Part shown: positions 53,921-63,998 of the stretch, piece by piece
How the letters are laid out: each line of letters begins with the position of its first letter
Position numbering within the stretch: the stretch's first letter is position 1
Source of the DNA: Adiantum capillus-veneris
Lineage: Eukaryota; Streptophyta; Polypodiopsida; Polypodiales; Pteridaceae
Length of the DNA stretch: 64,000 nt
Direction of reading: 5' to 3'
Assembly (NCBI GenBank): GCA_014529385.2
Contig: CM043958.1
Coordinates: 92,596,435-92,660,434 of the forward strand
The notes under the pieces: model-generated
The model's database searches: none
What the model was told of the DNA's origin: nothing
Seen by the model: the letters and a program-made list of their open reading frames with translations, nothing else
Position numbers and translations under genes: made by a program

Positions 53921-55391
53921 AAGAAAGAAGGAATCACAGGAGAAGAAGAAGACAAAGGATAAGAAAGGGGAAAAATCAGCATGTACCTCCTCCAAGGATT
54001 CGGAGACTGTCAATGTATCCTCTAGTGTGGTTATCACAGAGTTATCCGACAGTGAGGAGATCTTGGTTGCAGCTTCATGCCCCTCAGATTTTGTTGTAGT
54101 AAATGCAGAAGACATGCTTATCTCACGTAGAGATGTCATTGATGCATTGCTAAGTGCAAATGATGGCCTTACACAGTCTTGGATAGTAGATTCGGATGCC
54201 TCATTTCATGTGACTCCATCTGTGGAGTGTTTTGCTTCTTATCATGCAGGCAAGTATGGCAAGGTTTACCTTGGGGATAACCATGCTTGTGACATTGAAG
54301 GAATGGGCACTGTGCGCTTGGCATTAAACAATGGCCAAGAGTTTATGCTTAAAGATGTAAGGTATGTACCAGGCATCAAGAAGAGTCTATTGTCTGTTGG
54401 CCAGATGGATGCACAGGGTTATACAACCATTTTTGTCGGGGGTTCATGGAAGTTGCTTAAGGGATCAATGCTCATTGTCAAGGGATGCAAGAGTGGTACA
54501 TTGTACTATTTACATGGCAAAGCTTTGCCTGGCAAGTTTCTTGCACTGGCCAAAGTTGCTTCTCATTTGGAGTTGTGGCACAAAAGACTTGGCCATATGA
54601 GCCAGAAGGGACTTGATGTGCTCTCCTCTTTAAAGAGGGTTGATGTAAAGGGCACCAAGTTAGATTTTTGTAATGATTGTTTGTATGGTAAACAAAAGAA
54701 GTCTTCTTATTATTCTGGTGTCTCGCGCAAAGCTAATGCTCTTGATTTAATTCACTCCGATGTATGTTCAATGCCTGTTAAGTCTTTTGGTGGTGCATTA
54801 TACTTTGTTACATTCATTGATGATTGCACTAGGAAAGGCTGGGCATATTTGTTAAAGAATAAGAGTGAGACATTTAATGCATTTAAGAGGTTTCATGCTT
54901 TTGTGAGCACGCAAAAGGGTAGTAAGCTTAAATGTCTGAGATCTGACAATGGGGGGGAGTACACGTCTGCTGAATTTCAACGTTTTTGCGAAGAATATGG
55001 GATTAAAAGGGAGTTGACAGCCCCTTATAATCCATCTTCTAATGGTGTGGCTGAGAGGTATAACCGTACTTTATGTGAGAGAGTGCATTGCATGTTGTCC
55101 ACGGCTAATCTCCCTCATGGGTTTTGGGGAGAGGCTTTGAAAACTGCAGTTCATGTATGCAATCGCTCTCCTAACAGTACGCTGAAAAATGACATTCCAG
55201 AGGAGGTTTGGTCTAGCAAACCTGCCTCTTATGATCGTTTGGGAGTGTTTGGCTGCGAGGCTTTTGTCCATGTTCGTAATGACTTGAGGACAAAGCTAGA
55301 TGCCAAGTCCATCCAAGGACTCTTCCTAGGTTATGGGGAAGAGGGTGAAATGAGCTACACGATATGGTTATTGCGAAGAATATGGGATTAA
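53880..55391 (+). pseudogene. Copia protease and integrase
   Basis: The protease motif reads WIVDSDASFHVTP; the usual DSGAS has Gly changed to Asp, which should kill activity. The integrase zinc domain is LWHKRLGHMSQKGL ... FCNDCLYGKQ (HHCC). The catalytic core has HSDV, RSDNGGEYTSAEF and NGVAERYNRTL, giving all three acidic residues. The frame ends at 55391 because the integrase region is followed by a tandem repeat of itself. Confidence 0.9.
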
Positions 55392-55460
55392 AAGGGAGTT
55401 GACAGCCCCTTATAATCCATCTTCTAATGGTGTGGCTGAGAGGTATAACCGTACTTTATG

Positions 55461-57446
55461 GAGTGGCACAGATGGGACTACTGATACTCGTGCTCGAGTT
55501 CGCTGGTCCACGATTATTCGTCCTAGGTCAGAGGGAGGCCTTGGCATTATTGATCCAGAATTACAAAGCCGAGCCCTTCTTACCAAGCTTATTGTTCGGG
55601 GTCTTTTTCCCGGCCAAGAACCTTGGAAGATGCTTCTTCAGGCCGCTCTTTGCACAGCGACTCCACGCCTCGGCACTAGAGATGGTCATACTTGGCATAC
55701 AGGGTATCGTTTTCTCTTTATGGATGCCCCCTTGTTCACCAGCACTCTCTCACCCTTCATCCGATCGCTCCTTCAGATTTGGGTTTCCATGCGACGGGCT
55801 ATCATACGCTCACCTCCCTCATGTCGTGAGGAGATTGAGCGCCAGCCTCTCATTTGGAATGATGCAGTTCTTGATTCTTCGGTTAATCCACCCCGTCAGC
55901 TTGGAGAGAGGACTCACATTGATTGGGCTGCTTGGGACATTGGCCCTGCTGCCTCTATGCGGTTGTTTCATGAGACACGTATGCTAGATGCAGATTTTGT
56001 GGCAGAACATTATGACATTGATCACGGGGTGACACACACACTGCTTGAGATTGACTCCGCCGTTCCTTCACAGTGGGACGCAGTCATGCGCGGCACGGTT
56101 CAGATGCCTCCACATAGTGGCTGGGAAGGTCTCTTTGCTCAGAGACCTCTCTTATTAGTTCGTTTAGACACCATGTTATTCATAGTTGATACTGACTACT
56201 CTCAGGGGATTCATGCTAGATTGACATATGATACCACCTCTCCGCACCTTGTCTACCCCCGCGCTCGATGGGAGGCCATACGAGTAGTTGGCTCCCACCG
56301 GAAGCGTCGTTGTGTTGACCCCCGTTTCGCTTCCACTGATGCCGCACTTTGGAGGCTTTGGGTGTGGGAGGGTCGTGCCCTATCTCAGCTTTATTGAGAC
56401 CCAGGAGAGTGGCATTCGCCTCACTCTAACCCCACTGGTACACCTGTATCATTCTTTGAGTACACTGTCAGAATTGGAAGATTAGCATTGATGAGACAGT
56501 ACCCAGAGCAGCCCACTCGTATGCGTTTCTGGTTACATTCAGGTCTCTCCCATGCCTATCTACAGCACTTTTGGTCAGCCATCTCGGATTTACATGCGGC
56601 TCGTCGTATTTCTTTTTTCATGTGGATGATTGCACATGCAAGACTTCCAGTTGGGACTTGGCTAGCTACTATGGGTCATGATCCGTTATGTACTCGCTGT
56701 CCTTTGCGACTACATGAGTCACCTACACACTATCTTTGGTCATGCTCATCTTCTCATGTAGTGTGGCTAGCAGTTTGCTTTTTACTTAGCAGAGCCGGTG
56801 TTCAACATGGATTTCTCACTTGGGGATCTGTCTCATGGTTGATGCCGATGCCCGGACCGCATCTTTTCTACGAGGGCTCAGACACAGATCCAGCTCTTAT
56901 GCTTACCTCGACTGGTTATCGGCGAGGGACTTTGGCTATGTTACCACAAATTGCTTGGCAGGGGGATCCTCAGACACGTGATGAAGTTTTTTCAGTCATC
57001 ACTAGCATTACACTATGGAATGTTTGGAGAGCTCGTTGTCTTCACATTCTCAGTGCGGCTCCACAGCTCCTTCAGGAAACCCTCACTGCCATTTGGCTGG
57101 ACATCATTCACACCCTGATTTGGCAGTGGGATTCTTCCTCAGGTACATCTCGAGCAGCCGAGGCTCGTCGATTTGCCTTCCTTCGGCGTTGGGCCCGATC
57201 TCCACTCTTCTTCACACTTACAAGTGGCCAGATTACATGGCATTATGCCCCCCCTCGGTGGTTTCTCCTCCACTCATCACACAGACCACCATGAGATTGT
57301 TCTAGTCGAGTTGTCACTATAGTGGCTCTCACCCTTACATTCAGCTTGTACACCCCACGTGATAGGCTATTTTGGCATCCGCTGGGGATTATATTGTACT
57401 CAGTAATATACAGCCCTGATTTTTTCCCAAAAGAAAAAAAAAAAAA
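55461..57446 (+). mobile_element. Plant L1-clade LINE, 5'-truncated, with poly(A)
   Basis: About 2 kb flanked by an 11-bp target duplication CGTACTTTATG (55450-55460, 57447-57457) and ending in AAAAGA(A)14. It is distinct from the main family: poly(A) tail, non-microsatellite target, plant L1 zinc-binding domain. It lies in the second pol duplication unit and is the youngest insertion in the nest. Confidence 0.9.
55462..57294 (+). pseudogene. L1 ORF2 C-terminal region with zf-RVT domain
   Basis: One frame runs from WSTIIRPRSEGGLGIIDPEL (post-RT region) to the zinc-binding RT domain, MWMIAHARLPVGTWLATMGH, then CTRCPLRLHESPTHYLWSCSSSHVVW. A single in-frame TGA at 56395-56397 interrupts it, otherwise it is open to the stop at 57292-57294. 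The 5' truncation removes endonuclease and RT core. The single lesion suggests a young insertion. Confidence 0.9.
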
Positions 57447-57457
57447 CGTACTTTATG

Positions 57458-59480
57458 TGAGAGAGTGCGTTGCATGTTGTCCACGGCTAATCTCCCTCAT
57501 GGGTTTTGGGGAGAGGCTTTGAAAACTGCAGTTCATGTATGCAATCGCTCTCCTAACAGTACGCTGAAAAATGACATTCCAGAGGAGGTTTGGTCTAGCA
57601 AACCTGCCTCTTATGATGGTTTGAGAGTGTTTGGCTGCGAGGCTTTTGTCCATGTTCGTAATGACTTGAGGACAAAGCTAGATGCCAAGTCCATCCAAGG
57701 ACTCTTCCTAGGTTATGGGGAAGAGGGTGAAATGGGCTACAGGATATGGTTGCCTCAGTTTAAGAGGGTAGTACGCAGCCGAGATGTAGTGTTCAATGAG
57801 GCTAAATTGCTGAAAAATGCTAAATCTTCTGAAATTGACAAGAAATCGGTCAAATTTCAGCCTCTCTTGCCACCTATTGATGTTGAAAAAGAGCCTCGGG
57901 ATGCATTACCGCAAGCTGAAATTGATAATCAGCCGGTTAACCTTGAACCAGAAGAGGTAGGACATGATTTAGATGCTCCAAATGAGCCACCTATCATGGC
58001 TGAAAATGATTTTCAGCAGCATGAGCATGCTGAAAATGAGTTGCCTCCTGATGTAGAACCTGTGCCTCAGAATGTAGATCATTGGGTACGCAGGTCTACT
58101 CGTGTCAGAAGGTTGATACAGCGCTTTGATCCCTCTTTGCATCATGTTATGTTGACAGATGAGGGAGAGCCTCTTACATATAAAGAGGCAAAATCATGTG
58201 AGTTAAGCAGTAAGTGGGAGCTTGCGATGCAAGAGGAAATCAAATCTTTGCATGCAAACAATACTTGGGATCTTGTGCCATTGCCTAAAGGGAGAAAGGC
58301 TCTTCGTAACAAATGGGTTTACAAGGTCAAATGTGTTGATGGAAAGCCCAAGTATAAAGCAAGGTTAGTTGCCAAAGGGTATGCACAGAAAGAGGGGATT
58401 GACTTTCAAGAGATCTTTTCTCCTGTTGTAAAGCTTAAGACATTGCATGTCCTTTTTGCTCTCGCTACAGTGCTTGACTTAGAATTGAATCAAATGGATG
58501 TAAAAACAGCTTTTCTTCATGGTGACATTGATGAAGATATCTACATGAAGCAACCTGAGGGTTTTGTAGTTCCTGATAGAAAGGAACTTGTATGCAAACT
58601 AAGAAGGGCACTGTATGGTTTGAGGCAGTCATCACGTCAGTGGTACAAAAAGTTTGATACTTTTATGCTGTCTCAAGGCTTTAAACGCAGCCATTCAGAC
58701 CATTGTTTGTATACAAAGAAGGATAATGATGGAAGTCCTATAATCCTTGAGCTATATGTAGATGATATGTTGATTGCTGGGAAGCATAAGTCTACCATTA
58801 ATGCTCTTAAACGTCAGCTGGATTCAGCTTTTGCAATGAAGGATTTAGGTGATGCTGAGCACTTCTTGGGCATGAGAATCAAGAGAGATAGAAAGCTGAA
58901 ATTGCTCTTCTTATCTCAAGAAAAGTACATTGCTAGAGTACTTGACAGGTTTAACATGGCTGAAGCTAAGTCACTTGGAGTACCTTTACCTCCACACACA
59001 AAACTTAGCAAAGCCGATTGCCCAAAGGATGACGTGGCAGTGAATGCTATGAAGGGAATCCCTTATGCATCAGCTTGTGGTTCTCTTATGTATGCTATGG
59101 TTGCCACTCGTCCTGACATTGCCCATGCGGTGGGAGTTGTTAGTAGATACATGTCCAATCTGGCAAAGCACATTGGGAAGCTGTGAAATGCATTTTAAGA
59201 TACTTGTCAGGTACACAATCTAGGTGTATATGCTATGGCAAAAGTGACTTGAAGTTGCAGGGCTATTGTGATGCAGATATGGCAGGTGACTCGGATACCA
59301 AGAAGTCCACTAGTGGCTATGTGTTTGCTATTGCTGGTAGTGCTGTCTCTTGGTGTTCACGACTGCAGAAAATTGTGGCATTGAGTAATACTGAGGCTGA
59401 ATATATTTCAGCACTGAGGCTCTAAAGAGGCCATATGGTTGGGCAGACTTGTCAAAGAGCTTGGTATGCCTGCTAGTTAC
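57458..59480 (+). pseudogene. Copia integrase end, reverse transcriptase and RNase H
   Basis: After the end of the integrase (NLPHGFWGEALKTAVHVCNR, GEEGEMGYRIWLPQFKRVVR), the copia RT has WELAMQEEIKSLHANNTWDL, KARLVAKGYAQKEGIDFQEI, MDVKTAFLHGDIDEDIYMKQ, PEGF and LELYVDDMLIAGK (catalytic YVDD). RNase H follows with YCDADMAGDSDTKKSTSGYV, SNTEAEYISAL. An extra AT near 59172 and a small loss near 59414 shift the frame in the RNase H part. The stretch 57465-59186 is open for 573 codons. Confidence 0.92.
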
Positions 59481-59739
59481 TCCTGTCTTGGGATGTGATA
59501 GCCAAAGTGCTGTCTATTTGGCCAAGAATGCCATGTTTCATGCACGGACAAAGCACATTGATGTGCGATACCACTTCATACGACAGGTATTGGAGGATGG
59601 GTCTAGTCACCTTGACTAAGATTTCACACACAGGATAACCCTGCAGATGGTTCTCACCAAGAGTCTTGCTAAGGCTCAACATGAGCATTGCATACAGCTG
59701 GTGGGAGTTGGTTAACTTAAAGGCGTCATTTATGCCTTT

Positions 59740-59750
59740 AAGTGGGAGGT
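59740..59750 (+). other. Copia polypurine tract
   Basis: AAGTGGGAGGT directly before the 3' LTR, the plus-strand primer site of the element. Confidence 0.85.
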
Positions 59751-60028
59751 TGTTAGGTTAAAGGCCTAAATAATCCCTTTTTGTACATTTTTATACTTTG
59801 TCCAGGTTCAATATGAACCTGGACACATTTTTTAAAGGTCACTTATAATAAAAGTGGGAAAACCCAAAACTTACTTATTGAGTTTTCCCCAAAAACGTGA
59901 GCTCTCTCTCTCTCCCTCTTCGTTTTGCTAGCCCTTCCTCTCCTGCTGGCTTTCGCCACCCCTCTCTGCACAAACACTGCACATCTTCGCGTGCTCTATC
60001 ACTTGCACACACCGCCGCGCGCTCATCA
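59751..60028 (+). repeat. Copia 3' LTR (278 bp)
   Basis: It starts TGTTAGGTTAAAGGCC and ends GCGCTCATCA. It holds the short palindrome CCAGGTTCAATATGAACCTGG core without the 27-bp expansion of the 5' LTR. Confidence 0.95.
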
Positions 60029-60033
60029 CCCAG
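60029..60033. repeat. Copia target-site duplication, right
   Basis: CCCAG, identical to 52342-52346. Confidence 0.92.
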
Positions 60034-62938
60034 CTCAATCGCTCATTCGATCAGTATGCCTCAGGTGTGAGACAAATGTAAGCTCTGTTGTGGTAGTAAC
60101 TCCTCCGGCTGTCCAATGTCTATTCTAAAGAACTGTCAAGAGGACTCGAGTGCAAGGCGGGCATATCTGTCTCTGGGAAGTTCCTACATGCGGTGTATGG
60201 AGGAGACTGATCTGGTGAGCACCTCAACCACTAGTGGGGGGGCCGCTAGCTCTGCTCGAATAATGGCACGTAGTACTGAAGCCTTGGCTCTAATGAGCCG
60301 CGAGATCATAAAGACCACAGGTTTCTCCATGTCCCCCCATCCATCAATGCGACCCGACCTCCCGTGATGATCCAATGAAGGTCCCCATATCTCAGCTCCA
60401 TAGAGCAATGCAAAAGCCACCAAAGTGTCAAATAGCCAAAGCTTCGTCCGAGGCTCCTGAAACTGAAGCTGTGAACACATCCTCTCCAATCTACCCAATG
60501 CTGCATAGGCGCTAGTCAATCTGGTCTCTGCTGCCCTCCTTAATAAAAATGCTGGTCCGCTAAAAACCACTCCAAGGTAAGTGCAAGCATCTATATACTC
60601 CACTATCTCCTGTCCGTATGTGGATGTAGTAGGTGCTGATCTCCTGATCCACTGTGGGGTGGTATTAAACACCATAGCCTTGGTTTTATCAAGGTTGACA
60701 GACAAACCACTTTCGTGGGCAAACCTATGCAAAGCATCCAAATAACATTGCATCCCTTCCGGGGAGTCGGAGATCAACACTATCATCAGCATATAACAAT
60801 AGTGGAATCCATGTCCCTGCTAGCTGTTCACCTCTATCACCATCTCTCTCAATGTATTTAGCAACCTCATCCACATACATACCGAATAGAGTAGGAGAGA
60901 GCGGGCAGCCCTGCTTCACCCCAATAGTGGAGTGAACCGGTGTAGATAGACCCTCTGAGGTGCGTACATGCCCCACTACAGACCTGTATAATGCCATGAC
61001 CCCCAAACTGAGCTCTATGGGTACTCCCATCTCCTGTAGTTTGCGCATGAATCTAGCTCTAGGTACTATGTCAAATGCTTTGCGGAAGTCCATAAAGCTA
61101 CAATAGATCCGTCTCCCATGTGATCTGCCCTCCTCGATGATGGCTCTGAGTGTCTAAGATATGGTCGAGAGTAGAAAAGCCTCTCCTGAAACCTACTTGC
61201 CCAGCTGCACGCATTTCCTCTCTTCCTGCCCGTCTACTCAGCTGTTGCTCAAGAATGGATGCATACAACTGTGCCAATGTGTGTCCAATCATGATAGTGC
61301 AATAATTCCCAGGTTCCATAGGGTCTCCTGACTTGAAGATAGGGACAATGGTAGATAGGCTCCAAGTATCAGGCAAGCCTTCACACATGGCACGGTTAAA
61401 CATAACTGCTAGAAGCTCTACTAGTATATCTCTGGCATGCATGAAATGCTCAGCCGCTAAGCCATCATGATCATATGCTCTCCCAATCCTCATCCTATCA
61501 ATGGCCTTCTTCAGCATCTCAGCAGTGAAAAAAGCACATGCTTGTGGGCATGGATCGGGGGGGGGGGGGGGGGGGGGGGGGGGGGCTGTCAGAAACTGTG
61601 TACAAAGACGAGGCGTACTGGCCCCAGGCCTCTGTAGAGGTAATGGCAAGGGGGGGAGAGTGCTCATGAAAGAGCCGTCATGCCTCTCCTAAGTCCTGAC
61701 TCAAGAAAAGATGGTATAGATCCTGTTCTAGTTGAGACAAAAATGCCCTCTTCTTCCGCCGCACTAGGTGTCAAAAGTCAATCTGTGACTGTCTGTGAGT
61801 GGTCCCCCAAGAGCACCTCCCTCTGAAGTCTGGCTCTAGTCTCGCGGCATTCCGCATCATACCAACTGTCCTGTGGCATGCTTCCAGAATGGCGTCGCTG
61901 CTCAGGCTGAGTGTGTGGGTATGCCTCTATTGCTGCCTCATGTAATGTATGAGTCACTATAGTAGTAAGCTCCTCCACAGGTCGCCCTGGCTCCTCAGTG
62001 CACAGCCGTCTGTAGATCCCATCTATATAGACACAGTCCGTCTCCCGCGTGAAGGTGTAGCGAGTAGGTGCTGCTGCCCGTGGACTGTGTGCTACATTAA
62101 ACTGAAAAGAGAAGGTCATCGACACAAGGGTATGATCCACTGCCACCCCAACAGGTCTGAGCCCAACCGTGAGATGCTGGATACTAGAGATGACGCTCGG
62201 TTGTGCCATGACATAATCCATTGTGCTAGCTCCATGTCTGTGAGGAAAGCATGTAAAACCTCCTGGAGTGGGAAATCTCTATAGGCCATTCACGATGGCC
62301 AGTCCATGTGCAGTTCCCATGTCTATCAAGTGTCATCCATACTCAATATGTTCCACATTCTGTGACAGTCTGGACGGGCCCATCTCTACAACATCCAGTT
62401 CTCTCAGCATCTCCTCTGAAGTATCATAGAAGACTGTCTGGTGATGGGCAGTCCTAGCATTGAAGTCCCCTAGAATGATAATGTCACCATCTCTAGAGAA
62501 CTCCCATATGTCATCATCCAAAATAGAAAAGGGGGGCTGGCCTCTGGGTGATGGATAGACAGACGTGCTCGGGAGAAAGTAGCAAATAGCGATGTAAAGA
62601 TATTTGTTTGTCTTTGCTCTCAATCTCACCCACATGTACCTAGCTTGCTCATCCCTGCGGGCTATATGTATCAGCGACTGCAACTTTTCTTTGAATAACA
62701 CTGCCACTCTCCCTGATCCCCGCCCTCTGTGCTCTTATCGTGTCTCCTGTCTGCAGGCTGTCTCCCATTTGTATCCACTGATGTTAGGCGTAGATTGCCC
62801 AGGGGCCTGATGTGTCTCAGAGTAGAAGATGATGTCTCTTCCAATAAAACTATCCTCAAAAGCACCTACATCAAGGCGCATGGATCCATTACAGTTCTAG
62901 GTGGCAACTTTGAGTGCGGTCCCATAGGTCTCGCACCG

Positions 62939-63823
62939 TCATGTGGAGCGTCGCTCCAGTATTACCACTCTGCCATCTCGGTAAAAGGCAATCTTGCCTT
63001 TTTCCCTTGCCGCTCTAATCTCCGGCATTACTTCTTGCATATGAGCGATCTGAGAGAGGGTGAGATCATCTCCGAGAAAGATGTCCGTCTTCTTAAGAGT
63101 TGGCCTTTTCTTCAAAAAGTCCTTTGCTTCCATGGAGGGAAAACGAACGATGAGTGCCCTTTCTTTCGAGGTTTCTCCATTGCTTCCATTTTTCTTGTTG
63201 CCCACCCTCCAAGCTCTTGTGTGCATCGGCTCATGAACACCCATTAAAGCCATGAGTTCTTTTACCTCTTCGTCCACATTATCTTTGTCTTTAAGGCCGC
63301 AAATTCTCACATGTAAAACGCGCACACATCTTCTTTGCTCCTCTACTAGTGTCAAATTAATAAAAGTGGGTGTGGACGTGGACGTTATTTCCTTGTCTTT
63401 TCCTTTGGCAACCTCGATCCATTTCTCGGCTTCATCCGCCTTCTGTTGAGTCTTCATAATAACATCCACCCAAGAAGTCGTCATTTCTTTGTGCTGCTCT
63501 TCTTCCTCTTTGATGGCCCGTACTTGCTCCTTGATCGTGTTGAGTTCTTCTATTACTGAGGGTTGTAATTCTTCCTCTTCAAGTGTGTTTCTTGATTGTG
63601 CTTCAGCGAGATCCGTCTTGAGTGATGCAATCTCCTCATCCTCAGCCGTCACACGATCTTCCAATGCATTTATCTTGCTTTCTTGGATCAACACGCATCC
63701 TTCGAGCATTTTTATTGTGCCCAGTAGGTTGCGGTTCATCTTGCTAATGGTTTCTGTCATTTCTTCTTTGCATTTTTGGATAGCATCCTCTAAGGGGTCG
63801 ATCTTATCGTTTTGCTTTCTCAT
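62939..63823 (-). CDS. LINE T ORF1, intact L1-type ORF1p (294 aa)
   Basis: An uninterrupted frame runs from MRKQNDKIDPLEDAIQKCKE to VVILERRST, ending in TGA (62939-62941) followed by CGG. Residues about 1-115 are a heptad-rich coiled coil (LGTIKMLEGCVLIQESKINA, LEDRVTAEDEEIASLKTDLA). About 165-240 is RRM-like (VRVLHVRICGLKDKDNVDEE, VKELMALMG). About 240-294 is a basic C-terminal domain (AHMQEVMPEIRAAREKGKIA). This is the architecture of vertebrate L1 ORF1p, an RNA-binding trimer and chaperone. The start codon agrees with copies B, K and P. It is the best-preserved protein of the family here, but its ORF2 is dead. Confidence 0.88.
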   Translation of the reverse strand: MRKQNDKIDPLEDAIQKCKEEMTETISKMNRNLLGTIKMLEGCVLIQESKINALEDRVTAEDEEIASLKTDLAEAQSRNTLEEEELQPSVIEELNTIKEQVRAIKEEEEQHKEMTTSWVDVIMKTQQKADEAEKWIEVAKGKDKEITSTSTPTFINLTLVEEQRRCVRVLHVRICGLKDKDNVDEEVKELMALMGVHEPMHTRAWRVGNKKNGSNGETSKERALIVRFPSMEAKDFLKKRPTLKKTDIFLGDDLTLSQIAHMQEVMPEIRAAREKGKIAFYRDGRVVILERRST

Positions 63824-63942
63824 GCTTAATCGCTGCCAAAACGAGAGCCTATGCGCACATGTCTTTCCACACTATGCATACATTTTCTCCCGCTTCAAGT
63901 ACGCATTTTGCGTACAGCAGTAATTTCAGCAAAATCTGCAGT

Positions 63943-63943
<1 letters not shown>
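63824..63943 (-). other. LINE T 5' leader
   Basis: About 120 bp with words shared with the leaders of B, E and J: TATGCATACATT, TCTCCCGC(A/T)TCAAG, CATTTTGCGTAC, and CAGCAAAATCTGC near the end (plus-strand spelling). The sharing shows it is element sequence, probably promoter/5' UTR. Confidence 0.7.

Positions 63944-63996
<53 letters not shown>
63944..63996 (+). repeat. poly(C) tract at the LINE T 5' boundary
   Basis: About 53 C followed by TCTC at the window edge. Long G/C homopolymers also sit at other LINE 5' boundaries (16528, 18110). Length may be unreliable in assembly. Confidence 0.9.

Positions 63997-63998
<2 letters not shown>

Larger units (their letters stand above)
54986..57751 (+). 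repeat. 385-bp tandem duplication in copia pol, second unit split by L1
   Basis: Unit 1 is 54986-55370, beginning TTGCGAAGAATATGGG. Unit 2 begins identically at 55371, runs to 55460, is interrupted by the L1, and resumes at 57447 to about 57751. Units differ at only a few sites (for example GTGCATTGC against GTGCGTTGC). Confidence 0.9.
52347..60028 (+). mobile_element. Ty1/copia LTR retrotransposon with nested L1 (7,682 bp)
   Basis: It has two LTRs (52347-52651, 59751-60028), a Met-tRNA primer site, gag, protease-integrase-RT-RNase H order (copia type), a polypurine tract and perfect 5-bp target duplications CCCAG (52342-52346, 60029-60033). It inserted into LINE T. LTRs differ at roughly a dozen sites plus a 27-bp indel, so the insertion is not very recent. 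A 385-bp tandem duplication in pol and a 2-kb L1 insertion enlarge it; without them it would be about 5.3 kb. Confidence 0.96.
52160..62938 (-). pseudogene. LINE T ORF2, split and broken
   Basis: Pieces: C-terminus 52160-52346 (before copia); 60184-60792 RT thumb (CTYLGVVFSGPAFLLRRAAE); 60725-61093 RT core (MDFRKAFDIVPRARF, GVKQGCPLSPTLF), where a 3-bp loss changes LLYADDIVLI to the two overlapping ends LLYADDSV and LMIVLIS; 61098-61667 RT start; 61778-62221 linker; 62333-62707 endonuclease (GDFNARTAHH). A 29-G run at 61557-61585 lies in the linker codons. In the endonuclease start the Trp of AAWNCNG is a TAG. Confidence 0.87.
51970..63943 (-). mobile_element. LINE T, near full length, split by a copia element
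   Basis: The tail meets (GA)n at 51970. The copia element splits the ORF2 C-terminal region at 52346/60029. ORF2 continues to 62938, ORF1 is 62939-63823 and the leader runs to 63943. An internal deletion of about 640 bp at about 60130 joins the FFR region directly to LESSRQLAM. A poly(C) tract follows the leader. Confidence 0.92.

Noticed and set aside
63944-63996. Poly(C) end as a telomere or terminal tract
   Set aside because: Pure C followed by TCTC, next to a LINE leader; it lacks any plant telomere unit (TTTAGGG).
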